Notes: generated by a model from the letters alone, not told the origin. 64,000 bases of DNA from Paracoccus sp. SMMA_5_TC (GCF_009696685.2 NZ_CP102356.1:233501-297500), one strand, 5' to 3'. Counted from the first letter of the stretch, positions 45,048 to 55,287 are shown. Numbers and translations: made by a program.

Positions 45048-45078
45048 GAAAACAGGGGCCGCCCAGATGGACGGCCCC
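45048..45078 (-). terminator. Terminator between convergent tdk and ndk
   Basis: GGGGCCG (45055-45061) pairs with CGGCCCC (45072-45078) around a 10-base loop. On the minus strand TGTTTTC follows, so it serves ndk. It may also act on tdk transcripts. Confidence 0.55.
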
Positions 45079-45103
45079 GCAACGGTGCATCTGACGATAA
45101 CGA

Positions 45104-45526
45104 TCAGCCGACCAGTTCCAGACCCGAAAAGAAGAAGGCGATTTCTTCCTTGGCGGTTTCGGGGGCATCCGAACCGTGGACCGAGTTCTCGCCGACCGAC
45201 AGCGCGAATTCCTTGCGGATGGTGCCCTCATCGGCGTTGGCCGGGTTGGTGGCGCCCATCACTTCGCGGTTCTTGGCAATGGCGTTCTCGCCCTCCAGCA
45301 CCTGGACGACAACCGGACCCGAGGCCATGAATTCGACCAGTTCGCCATAGAACGGGCGATCCTTGTGAACGATGTAGAATTGACCGGCCTGGGCGGGCGA
45401 CAGGTGGATGCGCTTTTGCGCGATGATGCGCAGGCCGGCATCCTCGAACTTGGCGTTGATCTTGCCGGTCAGGTTGCGTTTGGTGGCGTCGGGTTTGATG
45501 ATCGAAAGCGTGCGCTCGATGGCCAT
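45104..45526 (-). CDS. ndk: Nucleoside diphosphate kinase
   Basis: The product has 140 residues from the ATG at 45526, with AAAGGA upstream. It transfers phosphate between nucleoside triphosphates and diphosphates. The start [38 protein letters not shown] and the active-site histidine in [12 protein letters not shown] are all diagnostic. It is divergent from an ABC-F gene. Confidence 0.98.
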   Translation of the reverse strand: MAIERTLSIIKPDATKRNLTGKINAKFEDAGLRIIAQKRIHLSPAQAGQFYIVHKDRPFYGELVEFMASGPVVVQVLEGENAIAKNREVMGATNPANADEGTIRKEFALSVGENSVHGSDAPETAKEEIAFFFSGLELVG

Positions 45527-45650
45527 GATGGTTCCTTTCCATGTTCCGGCCCGAACGGCCGGAAATCCGCGCCCCGTTATCACGGGCGGGCCCCGTTGAA
45601 AAGCCGCACCGGCATTGACGCGGGCGGGCGCTTGCGCCATGCCGGGCACC

Positions 45651-47498
45651 ATGCTGCGCATTGACGACATTTCCTATTCCATCGCCGGTCGGCCCCTGTT
45701 CGAACATGCCTCTGCCACCATCCCCGACGGGCACAAGGTCGGGCTGGTCGGGCCCAATGGCGCCGGCAAGACCACGCTGTTCCGCTTGCTGCGGGGCGAA
45801 CTGTCGCTTGATGGCGGCAGCATTTCGCTGCCTCCGCGCGCCCGCATCGGCGGCGTCGCGCAAGAGGCACCGGGTACGGCGACCAGCGTGCTGGACACCG
45901 TCCTGGCGGCCGATCATGAACGCGCCTCCCTGCTGGCCGAGGCGGAATCCCAGTCCGATCCCGCCCGCATCGCCGAAATCCAGACCCGTCTGGCCGATAT
46001 CGACGCCTGGTCGGCCGAGGCGCGCGCCGCCACCATCCTGCGCGGCCTGGGCTTTTCGACCGAGGATCAGGCCCGCCCGACCAGCGACTATTCCGGCGGC
46101 TGGCGCATGCGGGTGGCGCTGGCGGGTGTGCTGTTTTCCCAGCCGGACCTGCTGCTTCTGGACGAACCGACCAACTACCTGGATCTGGAAGGCGCGCTGT
46201 GGCTGGAAACCTATCTGCAACGCTATCCGCATACGGTCATCGTCATCAGCCATGACCGCGACCTGCTGAACCGGGCCGTCGGCCATATCCTGCATCTCGA
46301 GGATCGGCGGCTGGTGCTGTATTCGGGCGGCTACGACACCTTCGCCCGCACCCGCGCCGAAAAGCGCGCGCTTCAGGCATCCGAAGCCAAGAAGCAAGAG
46401 GCGCGGCGCGCGCATCTGCAAAGCTTTGTCGACCGCTTTCGCGCCAAGGCGACCAAGGCGCGGCAGGCCCAGGCCCGCATCAAGATGCTTGAGCGGATGG
46501 AGCCGATCACCGCGCCCGAGGAAGCGCGGATGCACCGCTTTACCTTTCCTCAACCCGACCAGCTGTCGCCGCCGATCGTGGCGCTGGACAGCGTTTCGGT
46601 CGGCTACGACGGTCGGCCGGTGCTGCGGCGGCTGAACCTGCGCATCGACCAGGACGACCGCATCGCGCTGCTTGGCCGAAACGGTCAGGGAAAATCCACG
46701 CTGTCCAAGCTGCTGGCCGGACGACTGACACCGCTGGACGGCCGAATCAGCTGTTCGTCCAAGCTGCGCATCGGCTATTTTGCCCAGCATCAGGTCGATG
46801 AACTGGAGTTGCAGGAAACGCCGCTGGATCATGTCCGCCGCCTGCGCCCCGACGAGCCACCAGCGCGGCTGCGGGCGCGGCTGGCCGGCTTTGGCCTGAT
46901 GGAGGCCCAGGCCGAAACCAGCGTCGGACAGCTCTCTGGCGGGCAAAAGGCGCGATTGTCGCTGCTGCTGGCCACGATCGACGCCCCACATCTGCTGATC
47001 CTGGACGAGCCGACAAACCATCTGGACATCGAATCGCGCGAAGCCCTGACCGAGGCGCTGAATGATTATACCGGCGCCGTGGTGCTGGTCAGCCACGACA
47101 TGCATCTGCTGAATCTGGTCGCCGACCGGCTGTGGCTGGTCGATCAAGGGGCGGTCACCCCATGGCAGGGCGATCTGGACGATTACCGCAAGCTGCTGCT
47201 GCAGGGCGAGGAACGCCCGGAACCGCGCCCTACCGCCAAGCCGGCGGTCAAGCGGGTGTCCCGCGACCGTATCCTGGAACTGCGCGCCGAAGTGCGCCGC
47301 GCCGAGGAACGGGTCGAAAAGCTGACCGCCATGCTGGAAAAGCTGGACGCGATCATGGCCGATCCCGCCACTTACGACGACGCCCAAAAGGCCGAGCAAT
47401 GGGGCCGCAAACATGCCGAGGCCAGCGCCGCAATGCAACGCGCCGAAGGGTTGTGGCTGGACGCGCTCGAGGCGCTGGAACAGGCCGAAAGGGCCTGA
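45651..47498 (+). CDS. ABC-F family ATPase (YheS/Uup type)
   Basis: I start at the ATG at 45651 ([11 protein letters not shown]); an ATG at 45639 is in frame, and the TTG at 45615 is unlikely. The product is 615 residues with two ABC domains and no membrane segment. Domain 1 has [11 protein letters not shown], the signature [11 protein letters not shown] and [12 protein letters not shown]. Domain 2 has [22 protein letters not shown] and [11 protein letters not shown]. They are joined by the basic P-site linker (about residues 225-290) and followed by a C-terminal coiled coil (about 545-610). ABC-F proteins act on the ribosomal E site; the exact subfamily role is unknown. Confidence 0.93.
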   Translation: MLRIDDISYSIAGRPLFEHASATIPDGHKVGLVGPNGAGKTTLFRLLRGELSLDGGSISLPPRARIGGVAQEAPGTATSVLDTVLAADHERASLLAEAESQSDPARIAEIQTRLADIDAWSAEARAATILRGLGFSTEDQARPTSDYSGGWRMRVALAGVLFSQPDLLLLDEPTNYLDLEGALWLETYLQRYPHTVIVISHDRDLLNRAVGHILHLEDRRLVLYSGGYDTFARTRAEKRALQASEAKKQEARRAHLQSFVDRFRAKATKARQAQARIKMLERMEPITAPEEARMHRFTFPQPDQLSPPIVALDSVSVGYDGRPVLRRLNLRIDQDDRIALLGRNGQGKSTLSKLLAGRLTPLDGRISCSSKLRIGYFAQHQVDELELQETPLDHVRRLRPDEPPARLRARLAGFGLMEAQAETSVGQLSGGQKARLSLLLATIDAPHLLILDEPTNHLDIESREALTEALNDYTGAVVLVSHDMHLLNLVADRLWLVDQGAVTPWQGDLDDYRKLLLQGEERPEPRPTAKPAVKRVSRDRILELRAEVRRAEERVEKLTAMLEKLDAIMADPATYDDAQKAEQWGRKHAEASAAMQRAEGLWLDALEALEQAERA

Positions 47499-47597
47499 CG
47501 GCCACAGCCAGGCGATTTCTGGCGCGGCAGCGGACAATGTGACTTGCCCCGCCCCAGGCTTTCGCGCAGGTTCCCCGCAAGATTCGGGGGTTCTTCC

Positions 47598-48341
47598 ATG
47601 CGCCTTGCCTATGCCGTGCTGATTGCATCCTTCCTGCCTGTTGCAGCGCCTGTGGCTGCGCAGGGCTTGGGTGATATCCGGTCGCTGTCCTTCGATGCGG
47701 GCCTTGGGGCAAGCTTCGAGCCGGACTACATGGGGTCGGATGATTTCGGCACCTCGCCCTGGATCATCCTGCGCAACGGCCAGATCAATGACGACGGCGC
47801 GCCGCGCCAGGGCCTTTCGGTGCTGCCGTCGCTGAACTATCAAAGCCGCCGCGAAGCTGCCGACCATGACGATCTGGCCGGCATGGACGACATCGGCATT
47901 GCCGGGGAACTGGGCGCGCGGCTGGATTACGTGATGGGCGACGTGACCGGTTATGGCGCGCTGCGCAAGGGGTTCGGCGGTCATCACGGCCTGGTGGGCG
48001 AGGTCGGAGCAAAGTTCCGCAGCCAGCCCCGCGAGGATCTGACCATCACCACCAGCACCGAATTGCGGTTTGGCAATCAGGATTTCGTCGGCACCTATTT
48101 CGGCGTGACCGAGGCCGAGTCAGCCTCCAGCGGCTATGCGGAATATGCGCCGGGTGGCGGCCTTTACGCCGCCCGCGTCAACGTCGAGGCGCGCTATGAG
48201 TTCATGCCCGACACGCTGCTGATGGGGCGCATCAGCTACAGCCGTTTGCTGGGAGATGCCGCCGATTCGCCCATCGTGCGCGAGCGCAATCAGCCCACGC
48301 TCAGCATCGGCCTGGCACGCCGTCTGAACTTTCGGTTCTAG
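47598..48341 (+). CDS. MipA/OmpV-family outer-membrane protein
   Basis: The product has 247 residues from the ATG at 47598. A signal peptide (YAVLIASFLPVAAPVAAQG) is followed by a beta-rich chain with alternating hydrophobic residues, and the last residue is phenylalanine after LARRLNFRF, as expected of an outer-membrane barrel. The FDAGLGASFEPDYMGSDDF and GDVTGYGALRKGFGGHHGL blocks resemble MipA/OmpV proteins. MipA was linked to a scaffold of murein enzymes in Escherichia coli; function here is unproven. Confidence 0.85.
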   Translation: MRLAYAVLIASFLPVAAPVAAQGLGDIRSLSFDAGLGASFEPDYMGSDDFGTSPWIILRNGQINDDGAPRQGLSVLPSLNYQSRREAADHDDLAGMDDIGIAGELGARLDYVMGDVTGYGALRKGFGGHHGLVGEVGAKFRSQPREDLTITTSTELRFGNQDFVGTYFGVTEAESASSGYAEYAPGGGLYAARVNVEARYEFMPDTLLMGRISYSRLLGDAADSPIVRERNQPTLSIGLARRLNFRF

Positions 48342-48404
48342 CAAGGGGTGGACCCTGCCGCTCTGTCCCCCTATATAGCGGTCAGGATTCGACAGGACGC
48401 GCCC

Positions 48405-48764
48405 ATGACCACCGAACCCCTGAAGGAAGGCGATCCGCTGATCGCGCCTTCTACAACCGACCATCCGCTGTATGACAGCGTCGTCGAGGCGTGCAAGACG
48501 GTCTACGATCCGGAAATCCCGGTCAATATCTTTGACCTGGGTCTGATCTACACCATCGCCATCAATGACGAGAACGATGTGCGCGTGGTCATGACCCTGA
48601 CCGCGCCTGGCTGCCCGGTCGCCGGTGAAATGCCCGGATGGGTCGCCAATGCCATCGAGCCCTTGCCGGGCGTGCGTCAGGTCGATGTCGAGATGACCTT
48701 TCAGCCGCAATGGGGCATGGACATGATGTCCGAAGAAGCCCGTCTGGAACTGGGATTCATTTGA
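48405..48764 (+). CDS. SUF-type iron-sulfur maturation protein (DUF59/MIP18 family)
   Basis: The product has 119 residues from the ATG at 48405. The MIP18/DUF59 pattern is complete: [19 protein letters not shown], then the reactive cysteine in [15 protein letters not shown], and [20 protein letters not shown] at the end. Members such as SufT aid maturation of Fe-S proteins or are related to phenylacetate PaaD; without a paa cluster nearby, SufT-like is preferred. A TATATA element lies about 30 bases before the start. Its stop overlaps the next gene as TTGA. Confidence 0.88.
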   Translation: MTTEPLKEGDPLIAPSTTDHPLYDSVVEACKTVYDPEIPVNIFDLGLIYTIAINDENDVRVVMTLTAPGCPVAGEMPGWVANAIEPLPGVRQVDVEMTFQPQWGMDMMSEEARLELGFI

Positions 48765-49315
48765 CTGCACGCGAAGACATGCTGGCCGGCCGGCCCTATG
48801 ACCCCGGCGACGGCGAACTTGTGGCCCTGCGCCGGATTGCCCAGGGATTGATGCGCGACTACAATGCCACCATTCTTGGCGACAAGACCCGCGCCCGCAC
48901 CCTGACCCAGTTGCTGGGCACCTGGAACGGCGCCGTCATCCGGGCGCCATTTTCGGTCGATTACGGCAAGAATATCCATTTCGGCCCGGATTGCTTCGTC
49001 AATTACGGGTGTTTTTTCATGGATATCTGCGAAATCCGCATCGGGGCACGCTGTCAGTTCGGCACGGCCGTGCAGCTTCTGACAGAGGACCGGCCCCGCG
49101 ATGTGGCGCGGCGTTCGTCCGGAATGGAATGGGGTCGCCCCATCAGCATCGGCGATGATGTCTGGATAGGTGGCGGCGCGATCGTGCTGCCCGGCGTCAG
49201 CATCGGCGAGGGCGCCATCGTCGGCGCTGGTGCCGTGGTGACGCGCGATGTTCCGGCCGGTGCGACGGTGGTCGGGAACCCTGCCCGCCCGTTGCCGCGA
49301 AAGCCCGATCAGTAG
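48761..49315 (+). CDS. Maltose/galactoside O-acetyltransferase family (Maa type)
   Basis: The TTG at 48761 overlaps the upstream stop as TTGA, so translation is coupled; this gives 184 residues, exactly the Maa length. The N-terminal Maa domain is [20 protein letters not shown]. The left-handed beta-helix hexapeptides begin at [20 protein letters not shown] and continue through [20 protein letters not shown] and [20 protein letters not shown], with the C-terminal VVGNPARPL. It transfers acetyl from acetyl-CoA to a sugar hydroxyl; the real acceptor is unknown. Confidence 0.88.
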   Translation: MTAREDMLAGRPYDPGDGELVALRRIAQGLMRDYNATILGDKTRARTLTQLLGTWNGAVIRAPFSVDYGKNIHFGPDCFVNYGCFFMDICEIRIGARCQFGTAVQLLTEDRPRDVARRSSGMEWGRPISIGDDVWIGGGAIVLPGVSIGEGAIVGAGAVVTRDVPAGATVVGNPARPLPRKPDQ

Positions 49316-49881
49316 AACACCCGCTGTCGGCCGCGACTGACCAGATGCACCGCGCCCTGATGCACCGCCATTTCGGCCAGGCGGGGACGTGGCAGCCCCA
49401 TTGCCAGCGCGCGCAGCATCCGCAAGGTGACCCCGTGGGTGACGATCGCCGCGGGTCTGCGCAGATCGGCCAGAAAGCCGCATAGCCGCGATTCCAGCCC
49501 GTCGAAATGTTCGCCACCTGGCACCTTGTCATACCAGTCGAGCGGCCCGCCTGAAAAAAGCGTCGGATGGCGCCGGGCCAGATCGGCGAAAAGCTCTCCG
49601 GCAAAGCAGCCGATATCGATTTCGGCCAGACGCGGATCGGTTTTCCACGGTCGCCCGGCAAAGACGATACGGGCCGTCTGCTGCGCACGGCCGGCGGGAC
49701 TGGCGTAGCAGTCAAGCTTCGACAGCGCGCCAAGCAACCATTTCTGTCGCCGCGCCTGCACGATACCCAGTTCGGTCAGCGGCGAATCCAACCGACCCTG
49801 CAAACGGCCTTCGGCATTCCACAGCGTCTGGCCGTGCCGCATCAGATACAGGTCCGGGGCCCAAGCCCGGTTCAGATCCAT
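49309..49881 (-). CDS. Histidine phosphatase family protein
   Basis: The product has 190 residues. The phosphoglycerate-mutase-like active site [20 protein letters not shown] is at residues 11-30 and the second histidine is in [13 protein letters not shown]. The middle contains [15 protein letters not shown] and [13 protein letters not shown]. It overlaps the 3' end of hemF by 10 bases on the same strand, so they are co-transcribed. Possible substrates are sugar phosphates or alpha-ribazole phosphate; no cobalamin genes are near, so CobC is not favoured. Confidence 0.88.
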   Translation of the reverse strand: MDLNRAWAPDLYLMRHGQTLWNAEGRLQGRLDSPLTELGIVQARRQKWLLGALSKLDCYASPAGRAQQTARIVFAGRPWKTDPRLAEIDIGCFAGELFADLARRHPTLFSGGPLDWYDKVPGGEHFDGLESRLCGFLADLRRPAAIVTHGVTLRMLRALAMGLPRPRLAEMAVHQGAVHLVSRGRQRVFY

Positions 49882-50732
49882 TTGGCCAGCGGCGGCAGGC
49901 TCATCAACACCGCCTCGGGATCATGACCCGTCGCCAGGCCGAATTTGGTGCCGCGGTCGTAAACCAGGTTGTATTCGGCATAAAGCCCGCGATGGATCAG
50001 CTGCGCGTCGCGGTCGGCTTCGGTCCAGGGCTGGTTCATCCGGCGCCGCGCCAAGGGCAGGAAAGCCGGCAGAAATGCCTCGCCCACTGCCTTGGTAAAT
50101 GCAAAATCCGCCTGCCAGTCGCCCGTGTTCAGATCGTCATAGAATATACCGCCCACGCCGCGGGCGCGCTGACGATGAGGGATGTAGAAATACTCGTCCG
50201 CCCAGGCCTTGAAGCGATCATAATAATCGGCGCCGTGCGGCGCACATGCCTGGCGCAAGGTTTCGTGGAAATGTTGCGTATCCTCCGAAAATTCCAGGCA
50301 GGGGTTCAGGTCGGTTCCACCTCCGAACCACCAGGCGCCAGGTGTCCAGAACATGCGGGTGTTCATATGCACCGCGGGCGCATGGGGGTTTTGCATATGC
50401 GCTACCAGACTGATCCCCGAGGCCCAGAACCGCGGATCTGAATCGATACCGGCGACCCCACGCGCAGCCATGGCCTGACGCGCGGCCGGCTGCAATTCGC
50501 CATGCACCGCCGACCAGTTCACACCGACCTTTTCGAAAACCCGGCCGCAGCGCATGACCGACATCAGCCCGCCGCCGCCGTCCTCGCCGCGCCGGGTCTC
50601 ACGCAGCTCGAACCGCCCCGGCGGCAGCTGACCGGGGCCGTCGTCCTCAAGCGATTCGAAGGCGGCGACAATGCGGTCGCGCAGGCTGCGAAACCACTCT
50701 GCCGCCAACTGACGTTCCTGCTGCATCTCCAT
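49872..50732 (-). CDS. hemF: Oxygen-dependent coproporphyrinogen III oxidase
   Basis: The product has 286 residues from the ATG at 50732, preceded by AGAGG. It converts coproporphyrinogen III to protoporphyrinogen IX with O2. Family blocks are RGEDGGGGLMSVMRCGRVFE, GISLVAHMQNPHAPAVHMNT, MFWTPGAWWFGGGTDLNPC, RGVGGIFYDDLNTGDW and LIHRGLYAEYNLVYDRGTKF. This gives heme for cbb3 oxidase under aerobic conditions; no HemN is in the window. It is divergent from a lipoprotein gene. Confidence 0.97.
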   Translation of the reverse strand: MEMQQERQLAAEWFRSLRDRIVAAFESLEDDGPGQLPPGRFELRETRRGEDGGGGLMSVMRCGRVFEKVGVNWSAVHGELQPAARQAMAARGVAGIDSDPRFWASGISLVAHMQNPHAPAVHMNTRMFWTPGAWWFGGGTDLNPCLEFSEDTQHFHETLRQACAPHGADYYDRFKAWADEYFYIPHRQRARGVGGIFYDDLNTGDWQADFAFTKAVGEAFLPAFLPLARRRMNQPWTEADRDAQLIHRGLYAEYNLVYDRGTKFGLATGHDPEAVLMSLPPLAKWI

Positions 50733-50812
50733 GCCGGACCTCTGCATTCGTGAATTGCGCCGCGTGGGGGGCGGGCCTATGCTTTCCGCAAGGATCACTA
50801 GAGACAGTCGCC

Positions 50813-51229
50813 ATGACCCGCAATATCGTGCTTGCCCTGATGCCTGTGCTGATTGTCGCAGCCTGTGGAACCCCGCAGGAACAATGCATCAGCCGCAGCA
50901 CCCGCGAATACCGCACCATCCAGTCATTGCTGGCCGAAGTCGAAGGCAACCTTGCCCGAGGCTATGCATGGGAGGAGCGCAGCGTTACACGCACCGAATG
51001 GGATGTCTGTTCGCGCGTCATCCGCGACAAGGATGGAAAACCGCAGATCGTTCAGCGCAGTTGCCTGCGCGACGTCACCGATACCGAACGCTATCGGGTG
51101 CCGATTGATCCTGCAGCGGAGCAGCGCAAGCGCGACAACCTCGTCGCGCGCAAGCAGGCCTTGGCCCGTCAGGCCGCCGCCGCGGTCGAAGCCTGCAAGG
51201 CCGCCTATCCCGAGCAAGCCCGGCGCTAG
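50813..51229 (+). CDS. Lipoprotein of unknown function
   Basis: The product has 138 residues from the ATG at 50813. A short signal ends in the lipobox VAAC with cysteine 18 (VLALMPVLIVAACGTPQEQC). The mature protein is charged, with three further cysteines near residues 25, 65 and 82 (approximate) and one near the end (AAAAVEACKAAY), which could form disulfides. No domain recognised. It is convergent with the SDR gene, one base apart. Confidence 0.78.
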   Translation: MTRNIVLALMPVLIVAACGTPQEQCISRSTREYRTIQSLLAEVEGNLARGYAWEERSVTRTEWDVCSRVIRDKDGKPQIVQRSCLRDVTDTERYRVPIDPAAEQRKRDNLVARKQALARQAAAAVEACKAAYPEQARR

Positions 51230-51230
51230 G

Positions 51231-52040
51231 TCAGAATACGTCCGGCGCCAGCGGATCACCCAGGCTGCGACCACCGTCCACACGCAGAATCTGCCCGGTC
51301 ACGAAGCTTGATGCCTCGCTGGCCAGGAACAGCACGGTTTCGGACAGTTCATCGGCCCCTCCGATTCGCCCCAGAGGTGTCGCCGCGATCATGCGCTCGC
51401 GCAGCGCCGGCTCTTCGCGCAGCTTCATCTGCAGATGACTGGACATGATGCTGGCAAAGGCGACGCCATTCACGCGGATGCGGTTCGGCGCAAGTGCCGA
51501 CGCAAGAGATCGCGTGGCCTGGGCCTGCGCAGCGCTGGCAATCGAATAGGCCAGCATGTGCGGCTTGGGCCAGTCGGCCGCCAGAGAGGTGACGTTCACG
51601 ATGGCCCCGTTCTGCAAGGCGGGGCTCTCCGTCTTTTCCGCTTGGGTCATCATGCGCCGCGCGACCAGCTGCGACAGGCGAAGGCCCGAGGACATGTTCT
51701 GGCGCAGCATCTCGGCTAGTTCCTCTTCGCTGACCGAAAGCGGATCGGACCCCTGAACGACGCGATGGGCATTCACCAGTATGTCGACACGATCAAAGCT
51801 GTCGATCGTGGCGGAAACCAGGTTGGCCAAGGTCAGCTTCTGCCCCAGATCGCCGCCGAAATAGCGCAGCGGGCCGTCGCCGCGCGCCTCTTCGCCCAGT
51901 TCGCTTTCCAACGCCGCCTCGTCGCAGTCGGCAAACATCACGTTTGCGCCCGCTTCGGCAAAGTGGCGCGCGATGGCCAGACCGATCCCGCGCGCAGCTC
52001 CGGTCACAATTGCGGTCTTGCCCTGGATGGACATGGTCAT
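51231..52040 (-). CDS. Short-chain dehydrogenase/reductase family protein with altered active site
   Basis: The ATG at 52040 overlaps the rsmC-like stop as ATGA and has AAAGGA eight bases upstream, giving 269 residues. The cofactor-binding TGAARGIGLAIA and the structural NV segment are normal, and the C-terminal GQILRVDGGRSL matches SDR proteins. The usual NNAG is replaced by NAHR, and the active site reads AYSIASAAQA: the tyrosine is kept but the lysine four residues later is serine. The serine of the tetrad may be in VNVTSLAAD. Activity as a dehydrogenase is therefore doubtful; a scaffold or non-redox role is possible. Confidence 0.85.
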   Translation of the reverse strand: MTMSIQGKTAIVTGAARGIGLAIARHFAEAGANVMFADCDEAALESELGEEARGDGPLRYFGGDLGQKLTLANLVSATIDSFDRVDILVNAHRVVQGSDPLSVSEEELAEMLRQNMSSGLRLSQLVARRMMTQAEKTESPALQNGAIVNVTSLAADWPKPHMLAYSIASAAQAQATRSLASALAPNRIRVNGVAFASIMSSHLQMKLREEPALRERMIAATPLGRIGGADELSETVLFLASEASSFVTGQILRVDGGRSLGDPLAPDVF

Positions 52041-53056
52041 GGCTTGCGTCCTTTCCTGGGAGGATGTCGGCGGGCCAAGGTCTGTGCGCCGCTGGCGGTC
52101 AATATCTTGAAACGATTGTCTCCCGCCAGCTCTGCAACATCGGCGAAACACTCGCGCAGCACATGTTCGTAGGGCAGATGACGGTTGGCGACCATCCATA
52201 GCCGCCCCGCACCGGTCAGCAACCGCGCCGCACTGCGGATGAAGCCGGCACCCAAGCGCGGATCGGCGGCGCGACCATCATGAAACGGGGGGTTCATGAT
52301 GACGCCGTTCACAGGTTCGGGCAGCCGAAAGTCCAGCGCATCGGCCCAATGAAACCGCGCGCGCCCATCGGTGACGTTCTGACGCGCCGATTCCAGTGCC
52401 GCGAAATCGGCCTCGACCAGGTGCAGCTGTTCGACGCCTTCATGTGTCAGGATATGTGCGGAAAGCCAGCCCCAGCCTGCGCCCAGATCGACGATACGCG
52501 TGGGCAGCCGTGCCGGCAGCGCCGCCGCCAGCATCTGCGAACCGGGATCGGGCCCATCGGCCGAGAACACCCCCGGCCGCGTCACCATGCCGTCGGCCAG
52601 CACCCGCGGACGCGCTGTCCAGTCGGACGGCAACCATGAGCCCGATGGCACACTGACCCGGAAAATCTTGCCATGGCCACGGGACTGGATGGCATCCACC
52701 GGCGCCAGGGAGCGCAGATCCTTCAGGATGGCGTCAATGCCATCGGTCTTTTGTCCGTCGACCCACAGCGCGGCACCCGGGCGCAGCCGCGCCGCAGCAT
52801 CGGCAATGCGCGCATGGGTTTCGCCACGGGCGCGCGACAGGAAAACCACCGCAGTGTCGAAGTCGCCCTCGGCGGCAGTCATCACCTGATATCCCATGGC
52901 GCGCACGGCCTGATGCTCGGGATAAAACCCCTGCACCACCAACGTCCGCTCGCGATCAAACAGGCTCAGATCGCTGCGGGAATCGGCTCCCAGCAGCAAT
53001 ACGCGCCCCTCTGGCGGTGCGGCGCCAAACGCAAGTTCCAGCCTCGAGCCTGCCAA
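52037..53056 (-). CDS. rsmC: RsmC/RlmG-like rRNA (guanine-N2) methyltransferase
   Basis: The product has 339 residues from a TTG at 53056, which lies 3 bases after the clpS stop; no downstream ATG fits. It is a duplicated class I methyltransferase: the N-terminal half is degenerate, and the C-terminal half has the SAM motif IVDLGAGWGWLSAHIL (about 190-205), the acidic LVEADFAALE and the catalytic NPPFHDG (about 255-261). That layout and the NPPFHDG motif point to RsmC, which makes m2G1207 in 16S rRNA, though RlmG-type specificity cannot be ruled out. Confidence 0.85.
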   Translation of the reverse strand: MAGSRLELAFGAAPPEGRVLLLGADSRSDLSLFDRERTLVVQGFYPEHQAVRAMGYQVMTAAEGDFDTAVVFLSRARGETHARIADAAARLRPGAALWVDGQKTDGIDAILKDLRSLAPVDAIQSRGHGKIFRVSVPSGSWLPSDWTARPRVLADGMVTRPGVFSADGPDPGSQMLAAALPARLPTRIVDLGAGWGWLSAHILTHEGVEQLHLVEADFAALESARQNVTDGRARFHWADALDFRLPEPVNGVIMNPPFHDGRAADPRLGAGFIRSAARLLTGAGRLWMVANRHLPYEHVLRECFADVAELAGDNRFKILTASGAQTLARRHPPRKGRKP

Positions 53057-53059
53057 TTT

Positions 53060-53377
53060 CTACTCTTTTTCCATGGTGCATTGCAGCGGATGCTGCTGGC
53101 GGCGCGCAAGTTCCATGACCTGAGCGACCTTTGTTTCCGCAATTTCGTGGGAATAGACGCCCACGACCGCCACGCCCTTGCGATGCACGGTCAACATGAT
53201 TTCGATGGCCTGGGCTCGGTTCATGTAGAAAAGCCGTTCCAGGACATGGACGACAAACTCCATCGGGGTAAAGTCGTCGTTCAGCAACAAGACCTTATAC
53301 ATCGGGGGGCGCTGAGTGCGCGGCCGGGTCTTTACCCCCAGTTCGACATCTTCGCGCTCGCCGGGTCGGTTGGTCAT
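53060..53377 (-). CDS. clpS: ATP-dependent Clp protease adaptor ClpS
   Basis: The product has 105 residues from the ATG at 53377; a GTG at 53392 is a possible earlier start. It hands N-end-rule substrates to ClpAP. The conserved core starts at [20 protein letters not shown] and continues through [20 protein letters not shown] to [20 protein letters not shown]. The NDD and HxxG residues that contact substrate and ClpA are intact. clpA is not adjacent; the downstream gene is the methyltransferase. Confidence 0.95.
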   Translation of the reverse strand: MTNRPGEREDVELGVKTRPRTQRPPMYKVLLLNDDFTPMEFVVHVLERLFYMNRAQAIEIMLTVHRKGVAVVGVYSHEIAETKVAQVMELARRQQHPLQCTMEKE

Positions 53378-53580
53378 CTGCGGGTCGGTCACGGAACTCT
53401 GCAAGGGCAAGGGTCGGGTCGGCACCGAATATAGGCGCTTTTGCCGGGTTTGGTAAGCCCTGCGCCGCGCGCACGACAGGCCCCCGCAACTTGCAGAAGA
53501 TTCTGTTGCTGGCCTGGCAAACTTACGGTTTCCGAGCCGGGATGCCCGTGTTATTGTCATTTCATTAAAGAAGGGCGTGC

Positions 53581-55287
53581 ATGATGAACGCGCCCTCAGA
53601 GGCAGAAGAGACCGGGACCGTGAGCAGAATCACCCACCATGTCCGTTTGGGACTGATGATCCTATTTGCATGGGCCGTCCTGCCCTTGTCGGCGATGGCT
53701 GCGCCCTTCGCGGCCTTTGTCATGGATGCCCGAACGGGTCAGGAAATCTACGGGCAGAATGCGGACACCAGGCTGCATCCTGCCTCGCTGACCAAGATGA
53801 TGACGCTTTACATGGCGTTCAACGCCATCGAACGGGGCCAGGTTCGTCTGGACAGCAAGTTCCTGGTATCTCAGCATGCGGCATCGCAGCCCCCCTCGCG
53901 TCTGGGACTTAAACCGGGACAACGTATCGAACTGCGCTATCTGATCCGGGCTGCCGCCGTGAAATCGGCCAATGACGCGGCAACCGCCATCGGCGAAGGT
54001 CTGGCCGGCTCCGAGGCACGATTTGCCGCACAGATGACGCAAACGGCGCGTGCCCTGGGCATGCGCAACACCAACTTCCGCAACGCCAATGGCCTGACGG
54101 CGGAAGGGCATTATTCCACCGCCCGCGACATGACCATCCTGGGGCGGCGATTGTTCTATGATTTTCCGCAATATTATTCGATCTTTTCCCGGCGGTCGGC
54201 CGACGCAGGGATTGCGATGGTCTCCAGCACCAACAAGCGTTTTCTTGACAGCTATGAGGGCGCGGACGGCATCAAGACCGGCTATACCCGGGCTGCGGGC
54301 TTCAACCTGACAGCCTCGGCGAAACGCGGCTCCAAGCGCATCGTTGCAACGGTCCTGGGCGGCAATTCCACCGCCCATCGCAATGCGGTCATGGCACAGC
54401 TGCTGGATGCCGGCTTTGGAAAGGCCCCCAACCGTGTGCGTGAGGTCAAGCCGGCGCCCCCGCAATATATTGCCGAACAGAAGGTTCGCCGGACGGTCCA
54501 GGTGGCCCGGGTCGAACCGGGGCCCGTCAGCGCCGGCGCGGGCTCGGTCGTCAGGCTTTCGGCATCGCAGCGGCCAGTTGCACGCGCATCCGTTGGCAGT
54601 ATCAGTCCCGCGGCACTCTCGGCAGCGGTGACGCGCGCGCAGGCGGCTGCGGCCCCCCCATCCGCGCCCCCCGCCGCATCCGCTGTTACCACAGCGGCAC
54701 GTCCCCAGCGCAAGCCGGGCACCGGTCCGGTGGCGGCAGCCAGCGTTGCATCGCCGATTCTGGTGACAGCCCGCCCCGAAGCCCGCCCGGAAGAGGGCGA
54801 TGCTTCCGAACCGCTTGCCACCGATCCGATCATCGCGCCGCGGCCGTCTCCGGCACCTGCTGATCGTGGTGCATCGGCGGTGCAGGTTCCGCAGCCGGAA
54901 AGCACCACGCTGGCCGCCTTGCCAGTCCCGGCCCCTGTCCAGACCGATATGCCCGCACCGCCGCCCCGGGCCGAGCGGATCATCCTGGCGTCACTGGCCC
55001 CTGATACGGTCGATGCTCCTGCTCCGCAGGTGATATCGCGCAAGGGGTCTGACAGCAGGGCCTGGCGCGTCAGCCTGGGGGTGTTCCGCTCTCATGCCGA
55101 AGCCGAGCAGATCCTGCTGCGCACCGCTCTGCAGGACAGTGCCAACCTGGGTAACGCCAGTAGCCGCGTTGCCAATACCCGCCGGGGGTATGAGGCGAAT
55201 TTTCTCGGCATGACTCGGGAAACCGCCGAACTTGCCTGCGGCCGCCTTGCGGCACGTCAGCAGCACTGCCAGGTGATCGGTCCCTGA
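53581..55287 (+). CDS. D-alanyl-D-alanine carboxypeptidase with SPOR domain
   Basis: The product has 568 residues from 53581; a GTG at 53620 is an alternative start just before the signal peptide ([18 protein letters not shown]). The S11 peptidase motifs are ASLTKM (S69, K72), SAN (129-131) and KTG (232-234). Residues about 300-490 form a long alanine/proline/valine-rich linker. The C-terminal about 75 residues are a SPOR domain ([18 protein letters not shown]) that binds denuded glycan strands. It trims terminal D-alanine from stem peptides in the periplasm, probably at the septum. Carboxypeptidase rather than endopeptidase activity is assumed from the family. Confidence 0.92.
   Translation: MMNAPSEAEETGTVSRITHHVRLGLMILFAWAVLPLSAMAAPFAAFVMDARTGQEIYGQNADTRLHPASLTKMMTLYMAFNAIERGQVRLDSKFLVSQHAASQPPSRLGLKPGQRIELRYLIRAAAVKSANDAATAIGEGLAGSEARFAAQMTQTARALGMRNTNFRNANGLTAEGHYSTARDMTILGRRLFYDFPQYYSIFSRRSADAGIAMVSSTNKRFLDSYEGADGIKTGYTRAAGFNLTASAKRGSKRIVATVLGGNSTAHRNAVMAQLLDAGFGKAPNRVREVKPAPPQYIAEQKVRRTVQVARVEPGPVSAGAGSVVRLSASQRPVARASVGSISPAALSAAVTRAQAAAAPPSAPPAASAVTTAARPQRKPGTGPVAAASVASPILVTARPEARPEEGDASEPLATDPIIAPRPSPAPADRGASAVQVPQPESTTLAALPVPAPVQTDMPAPPPRAERIILASLAPDTVDAPAPQVISRKGSDSRAWRVSLGVFRSHAEAEQILLRTALQDSANLGNASSRVANTRRGYEANFLGMTRETAELACGRLAARQQHCQVIGP

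Noticed and set aside
49309..49881. Calling the histidine phosphatase CobC
   Set aside because: Only the general family motifs are seen and there are no cobalamin genes in the window.
50750..50812. Upstream start of the lipoprotein gene
   Set aside because: Adding 21 residues would spoil the lipoprotein signal peptide; the ATG at 50813 gives a proper signal and lipobox.
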